Shown piece by piece: positions 29,664-40,459 of a stretch of DNA of 64,000 nucleotides. Position 1 is the first letter of the stretch. Each line of letters begins with the position of its first letter. The position numbers were made by a program, and so were the translations under genes. The notes under the pieces were generated by a model. It was not told the origin of the DNA. It made no database searches and saw only the letters and a list, made by a program, of their open reading frames with translations. Source of the DNA: Maniola hyperantus (taxonomy: Eukaryota > Arthropoda > Insecta > Lepidoptera > Nymphalidae); assembly GCF_902806685.2 (NCBI RefSeq), contig NC_048549.1, forward strand, positions 12,479,594 through 12,543,593. Reading direction: 5' to 3'.

Positions 29664-29735
29664 CGTACAAAATGAGAACTCACTAGCCATTTTAGCTCTT
29701 TGTGTCAACTATGATGTCAAAAGTACGATATTAGA
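29664..29735. repeat. Short TIR element (family G), truncated
   Basis: ACAAAATGAGAACTCACTAG, CCATTTTAGCTCTTTGTGTC and ATGATGTCAAAAGTACGAT match the left half of 26281-26430. Confidence 0.5.
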
Positions 29736-30381
29736 ATATGAAAGTACGAGTAGGAAGGAACCTTATACGAATGGTTTTCACTATAAATATTGGTATTCTA
29801 TTTATAGTGACAACCTAAATAAAGCAAACGATCGGCCAATTAAATAGTTTTTACTAGTTGATAGTACTTAAATTAGGACATCGGGTAATAAAAATGGTTT
29901 TTGCTTCTTTCAGCGTGTTGCCAATTTTCAGCTAAATACATCAGAACATAAACAAATCTGTAGTATCCAAATCAATGTTATTTTAACTGTTATGCTATGT
30001 AAATACGTCGCACAATAATGCATGCTAAAATTTTACGACGATAAAGTTATGCTCCATGCTACGGAAAAAGGAGACAAATTATAGCTTCATTGTTTTCCCT
30101 TATAAAGGTCGTTTTGTCCTATCTGTGCTTAATAGAATGTTTAATATCTATGGGATTGCTAGAATTAAAAAGGTTAATATCTACCATAATTAAGACGTTA
30201 TTTTTAATAAACTACACGATTAAGGGCTACAGATAATTATTTAAATTGGTGAGAGGTTTTGGTTATGGCTGGTTGCTATCCGTCGGTAATGTCTTATCAC
30301 TAAGCGATTAAACTTTCTGGTGCGATGCCCTGCTAAAATTTCCTGGTAGATAACCTACACACAATTGGTTTTACCGGTAAA
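29736..30381. other. Unannotated AT-rich sequence
   Basis: A hairpin TCACTATAAATA / TATTTATAGTGA at about 29778-29811; otherwise nothing recognised. Confidence 0.45.
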
Positions 30382-30568
30382 TCTAAATAAATAAAAATGA
30401 ATCGCCGAAATGTATGTACGCGCATAGTTTCCGAACGACTGCACTAAATTGCCTAATTATTTTTTTGTTGTGTTTGCCAGGAAAAAGTTTGCATAAAACA
30501 TTTTTTTTTGGAAAATCCATGGGAAAAGACAGCCCCCGCGAGACGCGGTTCGTCGCGGGCAACAGCTA
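30382..30568 (+). mobile_element. Helitron-like family F4
   Basis: A|TCTAAATAAATAAAAATG, GAATCGCCGAAATGTATGTAC, TTTTTGGAAAATCCATGGG, then a 7-bp stem CCCGCGA / TCGCGGG and CAACAGCTAA. The terminal CTAA fits the Helitron CTRR rule. A different sequence from F1-F3 with the same terminal plan. Confidence 0.65.
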
Positions 30569-30599
30569 ATACCAAAAAAGTACCTACCACTGCATCGAA

Positions 30600-30722
30600 T
30601 CGTGAGCCGAGAGATTTTATGCATGAATATAGTTGAAGACCTGGAGAGTGACATAGGTTATTTGATATCTCGCAAAATCAGAGTTTTCACATGATTTCAT
30701 AAATCTAAACCCATCAGGCAGT
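30600..30722 (+). mobile_element. Helitron F3 body fragment
   Basis: GATTTTATGCATGAATATAG, GAAGACCTGGAGAGTGACATAGG, AAAATCAGAGTTTTCACATG. Both ends missing. Confidence 0.5.
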
Positions 30723-30992
30723 CAACCTATACACATGAAACCATTTCAAGTTATGTTAATGTATGTTTCTTGTATAAGTTTACACCAAGACTCGTATCTA
30801 GCGATGTGTCTAGCTAGATGCAAGTGTATAGCAATAGATAACGAGCGAGCGATGCCGGTGATAGTTGATAGATGTTATCAGAGAGATCTGGCTACATTGT
30901 AGCAAGCAGGCCGCGGGCTGCCTACATCCGTGATGTCACTTAATTCATTGCAAACAAACTTACCCATTCGTATCATACCTATACAGGGTGTG

Positions 30993-31183
30993 ACTAGCAC
31001 GCTAGCAAAAACTTAGCCCTTAAACACCCCCTCAGGGGTTAAATTTTCAAAAATCCTTTTTTAGCGGATGCCTACGTCATAATAGCTATCTGCATGCGAA
31101 ATTTCAGCCCGATCAGTCCAGTAGTTTGAGCTGTGCGTTGATAGATCAGTCAGTCAGTAACCTTTTCCTTTTATATATTTAGA
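30993..31183 (-). mobile_element. Helitron F1, reverse, 3' hairpin deleted
   Basis: CTAGCACGCTAGCAAAAAC, CCCCCTCAGGGGTTAAATTT, GCCTACGTCATAATAGC, CCTTTTCCTTTTATATATTTAGA|T. The CGCGACTTCGTCCGCG hairpin is replaced. Confidence 0.65.
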
Positions 31184-31448
31184 TTTTTGTTCAGAATGGC
31201 AGATCTAGTGCACAATACACAGAGATCGTTGTCCAAAATGCATTCTTCAAAACCTGTCCCCAAGAATGCAATTTCACCTTTGAGAGTATTCGCAAGAGTT
31301 TTTATTACGTCGTTAAACCGCTTTAATTAGCTGAGCGTGAATGGGAATGGCAGACAACGCCCGGGGCTGGCACTAGACGTCGATATCTAAACCGGTGAAT
31401 GTGGCCACAATATAAATACACAGCCAGATCACTTCATAGCGTAACTAA

Positions 31449-31664
31449 TCACTACCCATATTATAAATGCGAAAATGTGTTTGTTTGTTGGTTTGTCCTT
31501 CAATCACTTCACAATGGAGCAACGGATCGACGTGATTTTTTGCATGGGTGTAGTTAAAGAGCTGGAGAATGACATAAACTACTTTTTACCCCGGAAAATG
31601 AAAAAGTTCCCACGGGATTAAAAAAAACTAAATCCACGCGAACAAAGTCGCGGGCATCAACTAG
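31449..31664 (+). mobile_element. Helitron family F3, full-length
   Basis: A|TCACTACCCATATTATAAATG, TGTTTGTTTGTTGG, AATGGAGCAACGGATCGACG, GGGTGTAGTTAAAGAGC, CCCGGAAAATGAAAAAG, CCACGCGAACAAAGTCGCGGG, CATCAACTAG|T. F2 and F3 share the last 60-70 bp but not the rest. Confidence 0.8.
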
Positions 31665-31793
31665 TTTAAATAATAAATGGAGCAGCTTTTCGCGCGACTT
31701 CGTCCGCTTGAAGTTGAGATTTCTTAAACATTCTGTTGGAATTTGGAATTACTGAAAAACCTTTCTTAGTAGGGATTTACGTGAAGGTGGATC

Positions 31794-32203
31794 CACACCT
31801 GCGTATCTGCACGAACCGTGCACACAACGCGCATCGAACGCCTATGAACGCATCACTGTCTCTATGCGCACTTGCATATCGCGAAGGCGTTACAGTACGC
31901 GGCAGAAAATAATTTACATCGACCTTTAGAAGGAGATAGCGGATTTGTAGAGCATTGTCTCTGTCGTTGCATTGGTGTGAGGGACAGAGACAACGCTCTA
32001 CAAAGCCGATATGCCATTCTAAAGGCCGATGGTCATTACTTTCTGCTGCGCACTGTACATAATTATGTTTGTAGTCACTCTCAAAAAGTTACGTACAAGT
32101 ACAACATACCAAACGCTCGCATATCACTTGTGAGCACGTCTACATTATGTGTTAATGACGCGCGTTGTGTGCACAGTTCGTCCGCGTGCGCAGATAAGGA
32201 TTA
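31794..32203. repeat. Outer TIR element with nested MITE
   Basis: Outer ends CCTGCGTATCTGCACG and CGTGCACACAACGCGC face GCGCGTTGTGTGCACAG and CGCGTGCGCAGATAAGG. Another complete TIR element sits inside at 31892-32057. Confidence 0.6.
31892..32057. repeat. TIR MITE, nested
   Basis: ACAGTACGCGGCAGAAAAT at left and TTTCTGCTGCGCACTGT at right, with AGAGCATTGTCTCTGTC / GACAGAGACAACGCTCT inside. A relative lies at 49463-49626. Confidence 0.65.
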
Positions 32204-32574
32204 ACCTTTATAAAAATGATGTTCTTAAAAACGAGAGAAAACTAATGTTTTATTCAAAACAAAATAGTTAGTTACCTAAATTAAGTATTAGTTGTACATA
32301 CGCATTACTCGCTTGTTTTATATCATGTGCCCAAAAGACGTGCTTCGAAGTTCCTTCATTCAGCTTCATCTACTCAGCTTCGCTAACTACCTCCCGGCCT
32401 CGTTTGCTCGCTTTTTCAAAACTTTTTCCGCGAGCTTCGAAAGCGAAGCGAGGATTCTAGAGGTAGGTCAGACAAGACTGCTGGGTGATAAGATTTTGTT
32501 GTTCTGAGCTACATTCAACTGAATCTAATAAATGGAGACGGAGTGATCTAACTTTGCTTTGGGATATAGTTATA
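32204..32574. other. Unannotated sequence
   Basis: Nothing recognised. Confidence 0.4.
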
Positions 32575-32757
32575 AAAATCACTTGCTTGAACGGTGAAGG
32601 AAAACGTCGTGAGGAAACCTGCATGCCTGAGAGTTCTCCATAATGTTCTCAAAGGGGTGTGAAGTCTGCCAATACACACTTGGCCAGGAAGGCCTAGATC
32701 ATTCTCTTGCTCTGTGGTGAGCCGGCGATGAGTCGATCATGGTGATGAACTTAGTCA
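32575..32757 (+). mobile_element. SINE-B, 5'-truncated
   Basis: ACTTGCTTGAACGGTGAAGG, CTGAGAGTTCTCCATAATG, GTGTGAAGTCTGCCAATAC, GAGCCGGCGATGAGTCGATC, ATGGTGATGA. Confidence 0.7.
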
Positions 32758-32980
32758 AGCAAAAAAAATTAACTCATGAGTCATATGGTCAGTGGAATGA
32801 CTGATTATGTCTAGTCTGTGGTCCAGCACACGTCACGGAGAAAGCAGCGTTACAATACACGAACGCTGTTGCTAATTGTATCGGTTATTAATCGTACGGG
32901 AGAGATGCTCGAGATTGTATGCAGTCATTGTTTTTATTTTCACTGACAGAGAAGGATGTTGTTTTTTATCTTGAAAAGCG

Positions 32981-33286
32981 GTGATAGCCTAGTGGTTAAC
33001 ACGTCGGCCTTTTATTTGGAAAGTCGGGGGTTCAATTCCGGGCACGTACCTCTAACTTTTCGGAGTTATGTGTGCGTTTCAAGCAATCAAATAATATCAC
33101 TTGCTTGAAGGAAAACATCGTGTGGAAACCTACATGCCTGGGGAGTTCTTCATAACGTTCTCGGAGGTGTGTGATGTCTGCCAACCCGCACTGGACCAGC
33201 ATGGCCTACTATGGCCTACACCATTCTCAATCTGAGAAAAGACTCGCTTTCAGTAGTGGGCCAGCGATGTGTTCATCATGATCAAT
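32981..33286 (+). mobile_element. SINE-B, full-length
   Basis: Head GTGATAGCCTAGTGGTTAAC (A box) and GGTTCAATTCC (B box, 33029-33039), body CTAACTTTTCGGAGTTATG, GAAAACATCGTG, GAGTTCTTCATAACG, CAACCCGCACTGGACCAGC, end GATGTGTTCATCATGATCA. Best complete copy of the family here. Confidence 0.8.
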
Positions 33287-33318
33287 ATTTTAGCGTTTAA
33301 ACTACCGTGAGTGATTTC

Positions 33319-33485
33319 CATTATAAATAATATCTATCCCGGTTGTACTCACGTGTCTAGTCGACGTTAGCCCGACTAGTTTCGAACCCATCCGGGGTCC
33401 TTTTTCAAGGGAGTCAGTTCGCGCACGCGCCGCGGCTGTGACTCTAGACACGTGAGTACAGCCGGGATAGATATTATTTATAATG
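33319..33485. repeat. TIR element, 42-bp arms
   Basis: CATTATAAATAATATCTATCCCGG ... CTCACGTGTCTAG facing CTAGACACGTGAG ... CCGGGATAGATATTATTTATAATG, near perfect. The interior (CCCGACTAGTTTCGAACCC) is short. No transposase. Confidence 0.7.
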
Positions 33486-33689
33486 ATCAATATTACTTGC
33501 TTGAGAAAAACCTTTCCCTGTTAATTCCCTGTAGGTATGCTCGGTAGAGCGTTTCGAGTTGGCACTAAAGTCATGTCATTTTGTATGAAACACCTCTCCC
33601 AGCGTAGGTACCTACTACCTACTAGTAGGTATGTATCCATTTTAGTGATTTTCCTACAGTCTTAAAGTGTCATACCAAAAGTACGGCTA

Positions 33690-33830
33690 GGACCGGGGTA
33701 TGAGGCGAGGGAACGCCCCGCACATCCACATGTCACCTGCGCTCGCCCGCACCAGGTTAGCGCGGGGGCTGTGCGAGGCATTCGCTCCCCGATTGCCATC
33801 TCGACCTGTCGGGGACTATACCTACTTTCC
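33690..33830. repeat. GC-rich TIR element (family H), one end diverged
   Basis: AGGACCGGGGTATGAGGCGAGG, AGCGCGGGGGCTGTGCGAGG and CCCCGATTGCCATCTCGACC, GACTATA at the end. Family H is clearer at 45007-45168. Confidence 0.5.
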
Positions 33831-34174
33831 TAACCTTCGTCCGTGGTCCCGACTTCACCTACTAGCTGGTTCGCCTCTACAAAGACGTAACATGTCGCGA
33901 TTTCGCAATATGAAAGTCGCTCGCAAACCTATATACAGAATGTTTCATTTATTTGGAATAGTAGAAATTTTTACAGCCAAGCATCTTAGCCTAAGATGCT
34001 TTTATCTCAGGCACTTTTACGACAGGTACCCTAAGATTCTTAGGGTGCCAGTTTTTTATTGGAACAATACTGACACAGACACTTACTAATAAAGTTGACA
34101 AGCTTTTTACACAGAGATTTTTTTTAAAACGACACAAAAAAATTTATAAATCGACAATTGAGTTTATATTGTGA
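33831..34174. other. Unannotated sequence with two short hairpins
   Basis: AAGCATCTTAG / CTAAGATGCTT (33977-33999 region) and ACCCTAAGA / TCTTAGGGT (about 34028-34046). No gene recognised. Confidence 0.4.
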
Positions 34175-34429
34175 CTAGCTTATGCTCGCGACTTCGTCCG
34201 CGTGGACTACAAAATTTCAAAACCCTATTTCACCCCCTTAGGAGTTGAATTTTCAAAAATCCTTTCTTAGCGGATGCCTACGTCATAATAGCTATCTGCA
34301 TGCCAAATTTCAGCCCGATCCGTCCAGTAGTTTGAGCTGTGCGTTGATAGATCAGTCAGTCAGTCAGTCAGTCAGTCAGTCAGTCATTCAGTCAGTCAGT
34401 CAGTCACCTTTTCCTTTTATATATATAGA
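34175..34429 (-). mobile_element. Helitron F1, full-length, reverse
   Basis: A|CTAGCTTATGCTCGCGAC, TTCGTCCGCGTGGACTAC ... a long CAGT/GTCA microsatellite, CCTTTTCCTTTTATATATATAGA|T. Hairpin intact. The frame 34245-34439 is a translation of this element. Confidence 0.85.
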
Positions 34430-34948
34430 TTATTATTAGAGGCAAAAGGCCCCATTAAGTAGTATCAATAAAAAACTGCATTATTTCTTATCCCAAAATA
34501 CAGAATTTCCGTGTTTCTTTTTACACGACTGCCCACAAGAGGAGCAAGTAATATTTTCAGGGTTCATGTGCCTATGTGAATTTTTTTATCCCACCATTAC
34601 TTTTAAATATACCTGATAGATTTGTATGTATTGGCCTGGGTATCGTTAGAATCCTTACATGATCCCGAGTAACACTAGCTGTAATAAAAAAAAACAATAT
34701 GGCGACTGTATGCCGCCATTCCCAAATGTTGTTTTTTTCTACCATAAAGCACCATTATACAATGCCAGCTTTTTTCAAGGTAGGTAGTGGTAGGTAGTAG
34801 TCTACCTATCTACTACCATCAACAAGTATTATTGTAGCTTAACTTCTACTTATGATTTCAACAAAATTAAAATGTGTTTTTTTACTATTTAGTTGTTTTT
34901 CGGCAGGTCAATCGTGTTTTATTTTTTTCAATTAGGACTTGTTTCATC
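34430..34948. other. Unannotated AT-rich sequence
   Basis: A GGTAGTGGTAGGTAGTAG / CTACCTATCTACTACC fold at about 34781-34820. Nothing else recognised. Confidence 0.45.
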
Positions 34949-35426
34949 ACTGTCTCTAAGGCCGCGACTACACCTGTAAGTTTTACTCACGTAAGTAGCT
35001 TACGTAATTACTTGAATACAACTAGGGTAAATGTACTTACAAGAATGTTTACATTAGTAAAGTCGTAAGTAGTAAATAATAGAACATCCTGTATGTATTA
35101 GTATTAATATATCAATGCTGAGTGCACTTTCGAAGACCGTACATGGAATTAAAGACAAGTTATTTATTGATCAACTATAGTCAAAATGAAATTACTGTCT
35201 CTAAGGCCGCGACTACACCTGTAAGTTTTACTCACGTAATTACTTGAATACAACTAGGGTAAATGTACTTACAAGAATGTTTACATTAGTAAAGTCGTAA
35301 GTAGTAAGTAATAGAACATCCTGTATGTATTAGTATTAATATATCAATGCTGAGTGCACTTTCGAAGACCGTACATGGAATTAAAGACAAGTTATTTATT
35401 GATCAACTATAGTCAAAATGAAATTA
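34949..35426 (+). repeat. Recent tandem duplication, two units
   Basis: Unit 1 is 34949-35193, unit 2 is 35194-35426, both starting ACTGTCTCTAAGGCCGCG. They differ by one deletion (unit 2 lacks about 12 bp of CACGTAAGTAGCTTACGTAA) and a single substitution (AAATAA for AAGTAA). No coding content. Confidence 0.85.
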
Positions 35427-36119
35427 CCTACCGTAATTTTAAAAATTACTCATTATATATGATCATGTTACTGTCACTACTGCTTTTCGATTTTAGTTAT
35501 TGATTTATATTATTAATTTAATTTAATTACGAAACTAAGTAGGTAGGTACATGTTTTGAAAATGAGCTTACTAAACTTTCACGTCGCGTCGCAGAAGTTT
35601 TACATTATTGCAGTGGCATTACGTGGTTTAATTTTTGATTCGTTATTATTTATTGTTAATTATACATCTAGTACTAACTAATAATGAATCAAATGTCTCT
35701 TATCGCAGAACGACCCATATGACAAATCCAAACAAATTAATAAAAACGAAAACATATATTTAAATAAAGTTATAAAAGCGTGTATGTCTGTCGATGTCTA
35801 TCAGTCTGTTACCTTTTCAGGACCCATTAGTTTAACCGATTTAGACGAAATATGATACAGCTTTCATCCCAGACACGGACTTAGGCTGTAATATGTACGA
35901 ATTGTCAGTTTAAACGTAGCATGTTCATATTAGCTGTAACATAAAAATGCAACTCCTCAATATATCGAAGTAGGTTGCCTGCACATCGGATTGAAAGAGA
36001 GGTGATGCAAAATTATGTGGGTTAAGTAGTTAAGCAATACGATTAAGACAATAGTATGTAAGATTTCTTTATTGGTATTGTTAGCCCATAAGTTTAGTAG
36101 ATTATAAGCCGGCTCTCAA
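35427..36119. other. Unannotated sequence containing an F2 fragment
   Basis: 35762-35881 has Helitron F2-like blocks (AAAGTTATAAAAGCGTGTATG, TTAGTTTAACCGATTTAGACG). The rest is unclassified. Confidence 0.4.
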
Positions 36120-36290
36120 TAAACATCTTTCACCGTTGCCGCATTTAATTATTACCTACGGCCACAACATATCTCATGGCGACCCTTGCCAGTCGGTGCA
36201 TGCCTAATCTAAGTGCGTGCACCGGCTGGGCACCGATCAAGAAGAAGACTACACAATTTTCTAAAGAATATCAAGATTCAAGACTCAATT
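36120..36290 (+). mobile_element. Candidate LTR end and primer-binding site
   Basis: AAGCCGGCTCTCAATAAACATC (AATAAA signal), then ACGGCCACAACATATCTCA, then TGGCGACCCTTGCCAGTC. The TGG start, followed by CGACC, is the form of a tRNA primer-binding site used by some insect Gypsy elements (tRNA-Arg type, recalled). No gag or pol follows. GGCCACAACATATCTCA recurs at 36491-36507. Confidence 0.4.
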
Positions 36291-36507
36291 AGAACAAAAA
36301 GAAGAAAATAATCCTGTATTAAAAATCAAGAAACACTAACATCAAGAAATAAGTTCAAAAATGAATCGCTTATGAACAGAAGACAATCTCAAGCTTCATT
36401 GATCGGCCCAGCATCATCGTGCGTCCAGGGTTATCCCGGCCACAACTAGGAGGTGTCCAGGGTATTCCCGGCCCAGTTCGAGGAGTCCAGGGCCACAACA
36501 TATCTCA

Positions 36508-36592
36508 AGGCTACTTTTTATCTCGGAAAATCAAAGAGTCCCCGCGGCATTTTAAAAAGCTAAATCCACGCGAACGAAGTCGCGGGCATCAT
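36508..36592 (+). mobile_element. Helitron F3, 3' end only
   Basis: AGGCTACTTTTTATCTCGG, CCCCGCGGCATTTTAAAAAG, CCACGCGAACGAAGTCGCGG, GCATCAT. CTAG is lost. Confidence 0.55.
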
Positions 36593-37499
36593 TACTTCAA
36601 TTTTCGTTTTTGCTACTTCGCTCAATTTTATAAATTCCTTCAATGCAACATCATATTATATTTTAATGAAACTCATTTGCGAACGAGAAAATATAATAAT
36701 TAAGGCAAAGTTACAACCTTTTAAATGAAAATTACTCAAACATAATATTATGATGACGTCAAAGACGTCAAGATATCTTGTAGGCGAAACAATTTATTCG
36801 TAGATCTAATGTTTATTTGTGCCTCTGTTAGTCGAAGAGCCGGGGAATTAAAAGTCCTATGGATTAGACACATGGACATGTTTTGCATTTGAGTAATCCC
36901 TAAGTTTTTGTTAACACCCAAACGACAACACCTCTAAAGTTGTTCAATTTAGCATACAAAAATATGACGCCAATTCCATTTCCGATAATGATTTTAAGCA
37001 TTAAGGGTTCGTGTATGCATGTGAGTTAGTTTATTCCACAAATGCCTAAACAGATTTGGATGCAGTAGTCTCGTCTCACACACATCATCGCGAGTGACAC
37101 TGGCAAAAATTTTTTTGGGGAAAAAATGCAATATGGCAGCGAAGTCGTGTTTTAATTACAACTTGTTCGGACAATTTTTAGAGGCGTCATAGGCTAAGTC
37201 TATGTCAATTCCACTCGCACGGAAGAAAATTGTCCATGTATCTGATGCCTAAGACTTTTAATCCGTCGGCTCTCGGACCATGTAGAGTGTAGATCCTCAG
37301 TGTAAAAAAACAAAACATGCTAAATTAAAACAGGTTAACGACCGGCTAGATCGTTCCTGATAAGCCTCCTACCGTCTATCTATGTGCCAATATCCATCTC
37401 CAACTTGCTTGGTAACCTGGCTCTAATATTATTAAAACTGTTATTATAATTAGTCTTCCAAAAGGTCCATATGTTAGTAAAAAATATAACTTTGTCGTC
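36593..37499. other. Unannotated AT-rich sequence
   Basis: About 0.9 kb with no gene or repeat recognised. A single ATGACGTCAAAGACGTCAAG stretch at about 36753 is probably chance. Confidence 0.45.
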
Positions 37500-37545
37500 A
37501 TTATCGATAGACGTCCACAGCTAGACATAGGTCTCTTGTAGGCAA
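37500..37545 (-). repeat. RTE 3' end fragment, reverse
   Basis: GATAGACGTCCACAGCTAGACATAGGTCTCTTG, reverse complement of the RTE tail ETYVQQWTS region (compare 11003-11035). Confidence 0.45.
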
Positions 37546-37944
37546 AGTTAAAGCAAAGTCAAAGAGTGTTCTAAAGAAGACACACGACGATACTATACAC
37601 TAGACACTCAGTGTATACATCGAGTGTCTTCGTGTGTCCACCACCGTGACACCTTGTTGCAGGTTGTAGTGTCGGTGTCACTCAGTGTCCGCGACATCGT
37701 CCGTGGAGACAGGCCATGCGCGGTGTCCGACATAAGTGTACGAATTTCGAACTTGCGCGTAATTTTAGCTAGACCAAGACGTCACGTGGTCTGCGTAGGA
37801 AACAAAATCTTTGATTTCAGATTATGAAGCGCTGAACTACTATGAGCTATGATGATTGTACTAGAACTATGATGACTATGTAGATATGTAGGTATGTAAC
37901 TATTTAGGTATGCAGATGTAAATTTTTTATTGATTTTTATTTTC
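37546..37944. other. Unannotated sequence rich in GTGTC
   Basis: GTGTC or GACAC recurs at 37600-37720 (CATCGAGTGTCTTCGTGTGTCC ...). The frame 37624-37827 is not supported. Confidence 0.35.
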
Positions 37945-38030
37945 CTAGCTTATTTCCGCGACTTCGTCCACGTGGACGTGGAAATTTCAAACGCCTATTT
38001 AATCCCCTTAGGGGTTGAATTTTCAAAAAT
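37945..38030 (-). mobile_element. Helitron F1, 3' end only, reverse
   Basis: CTAGCTTATTTCCGCGAC, TTCGTCCACGTGG, CCCCTTAGGGGTTGAATTTTC. Truncated before the GACT tract. Confidence 0.65.
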
Positions 38031-38086
38031 AGAATTTCGAAAAAAAATTCTTAAAGATTTTACTTATCAAATACGACTATAAAATT

Positions 38087-38976
38087 AACGGCAAGCACGA
38101 TACGAATAATGCGTATTAAGATGATTCGATTCACACCTACACGTAGCCTTCGGCAGTTAATATACACAGATAAGTGGCGTAGCAACAAGGCGATCACAGA
38201 TACACGCAAACTGAAGTCAGCTGTGACCTACTAACACGAGCGGGCCCGTTTTACACCAATCTTTAAAAAAACATCGGTCAAGTGCGAGTCAGACTCGCAC
38301 ACAAAGGCCCCGTACCATCGTACAAGAAATAGTACTTTTTAATTTTCATCACGGCCATTTTGAAATTTTTATTATTTATTGTTATAGCGCTAATAGAAAT
38401 ACACATTCTGTGAAAATTTCAACTCTCTACCTATGACGGTATTACGGTTCACGAGATTCAGCTCGCTGACAGACAGACATGGACGGACGGACGAACAACG
38501 GAGGCTTAGTAATAAAAACGCCAAGCATGATACAAATTTTCACACCTATACGCAGCCTTCGGCATTTGATACCTACACTAATAAGTGGCGTAGCAACAAG
38601 GCGATCACGGCTCATATAAGCAGACTGAAGTCAGCTGTGACCTGCTAACACGAGCGGGCCTGTTTTACACCAATCTATAAAAAAACATCGGCCAAGTGCG
38701 AGTCGGACTCGCACACAACGGGTCCCGTACCATCGTACAAGGAATAACACTTTTATTTTAATTTTTCCAGTAGCCATTTTGAAGTTTTTATTAATTATTG
38801 TTATAGCGGCAATAGAAATACACATTCTGTGAAAATTTCGGCTCTCCACCTATTACGATTCACGAGATACAGCTCGCTGACAGACGGACCGATGCCGATG
38901 GACGGATGGACGGACGGGCAGCGGAGTCTTAGTTATAGGGTCCCGTTGGCACCCTTTGGGTACGGAACCCTGAAAA
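38087..38976 (+). repeat. Tandem duplication, each unit with repeat E
   Basis: Unit 1 about 38087-38516, unit 2 about 38517-38976. Shared blocks: AAGTGGCGTAGCAACAAGGCG, GAAGTCAGCTGTGACC, TAACACGAGCGGGCC, GTTTTACACCAATCT, then repeat E starting AAAAAAACATCGG. Unit 1's E is truncated; unit 2's E is full and ends GGGTACGGAACCCTGAAAA. Confidence 0.7.
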
Positions 38977-39397
38977 CGGAAATAGAATATTTCAAAGACT
39001 TAATTTAGTTTTATAACTAGTTTAATAATGATTGATGCAGTTTTCCTGCAATCGAGCAGCAGGTTTCCTCACGATGTTTTCCTTTACCTTTTTATTGCGG
39101 AACTCTAAAACAAAATCGGAAAGAATTTATGAGTGTATACTTAAACAAATTGCGTAGTTCCATTGCGATTTAGTTTTCCTTCGCCAAAAGTGAACAAGCT
39201 GTTCAAAGTCCAAAGTCTATTCTTTTAGGAACAACATTATGAAACAGAACTTTATTCGAAGACGATAAGGTTTATAATGGCATACAATAGCGTACAGGTC
39301 AGCGGGGCATAAAAACACTACTTACCCTAGTTTGAAATAGCTCAATACTCATATTTCTAATCTGCCAGTAAATAAGTACTTATGTACTAATGCTTTA
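38977..39397. other. Unannotated sequence
   Basis: A GTTTCCTCACGATGTTTTCC stub at about 39063 is a SINE-B fragment in reverse. Confidence 0.4.
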
Positions 39398-39527
39398 ACA
39401 GTGAAGCACAACATCGTGAGAAAATCTGCATGCCTTTGTCTATATAATGTTCGCAATGGCCAAACCCTTCTCATTCTGAGAGGAGACCCATACTCAGTAG
39501 TGAGCCGGCGATAGGTTGATGAAATAA
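39398..39527 (+). mobile_element. SINE-B 3' part
   Basis: AACAGTGAAGCACAACATCG, GCATGCCTTTGTCTATATAATG, CTCATTCTGAGAGGAGACCC, GAGCCGGCGATAGGTTGATG. Confidence 0.65.
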
Positions 39528-39591
39528 GTATACCACAGAGACAAACTAATGCTAATTTTGGCTTACGTAGCGTTAGAACTTTACTACCTAC

Positions 39592-40451
39592 CAGTGGCGA
39601 AGGGTGAAAATCTGATAAAGGGAAGCCGGAAACGTACTTACCTACAAGAATATCAGCTGTTCGATTTTTGTTTTCAAAACTTAATTTAGAAAAATTACTA
39701 TCGTTACGTAACAAGAAATCTGTTAAACAACAATCTATGTGAATTAAGGCCATATCTGATTTTGGCTTACCAAACTGAATCAAAATTACCGTGAACTTAC
39801 ACTTATAAGTTATTAATCACATCACCAATTTATTATATCAAAATAAAACACCACTAACAACTTTAAAAACAAACAAGCATGGCCGCTTCACAAAAACAAA
39901 ATATGTATCAATATCAAATAACCCTTCAAAATACAAAATACTCAAAATAGTAGCATGTACCTGTTAAAACAATACTATTAATATAATTTTTAATTTGGAG
40001 GTATTATAGGGTAACTCGGATCCAACCGAGTTATTTACGTCAAATTTGTCTGACCTGTCAGAGTTCCAAATTCGTATTCGCTACTGGGCCAGATTAAATT
40101 GGTGTGCTCTTTATTAGTCGACCGTAGAGCGAGACAGACCTAGTTCGCTCATTTCGCTTTCGCTAGGGAAATGAAAGAGATAAATACTAAGCAAAAATCT
40201 AACTAGGGAATCCGATATTTTACGGCTTGTAAGGTGTAGGACGTAGGTGTATGTTACTTACATTAGCTGTTATGTTTTTAACTTAAATTAGTACTTAATA
40301 ACAAAAGAAAAATTAGCATTTGTGACGATCGAACCTTTGTATTTACGAACGTATTACGGAATTTATGTGAATAGTACCTACTTACGCTATATTATGCCAA
40401 TTCTTAAAGGGAAGCCGATAGGAATCGTGTTATATTGACTCTTCGCCGCTG
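39592..40451. mobile_element. Non-autonomous hAT-type element with 8-bp target duplication
   Basis: CTACCTAC occurs at 39584-39591 and again at 40452-40459, exactly flanking inverted ends CAGTGGCGAAGGGT (left) and ACTCTTCGCCGCTG (right, complement CAGCGGCGAAGAGT; 12 of 14 match). An 8-bp duplication and a CAGxGGCG end are features of the hAT superfamily. A TAAAGGGAAGCCG motif lies near both ends in the same orientation. No transposase ORF; the minus-strand frame 39349-39783 crosses the left end and is accidental. Confidence 0.8.
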
Positions 40452-40459
40452 CTACCTAC

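Noticed and set aside
36745..36770. CRE-like TGACGTCA site
   Set aside because: A single short motif in AT-rich DNA with no gene nearby; expected by chance.
39349..39783. 144-codon minus frame as a gene
   Set aside because: It crosses a SINE-B piece, an 8-bp target duplication and the end of the hAT element; no domain was recognised.
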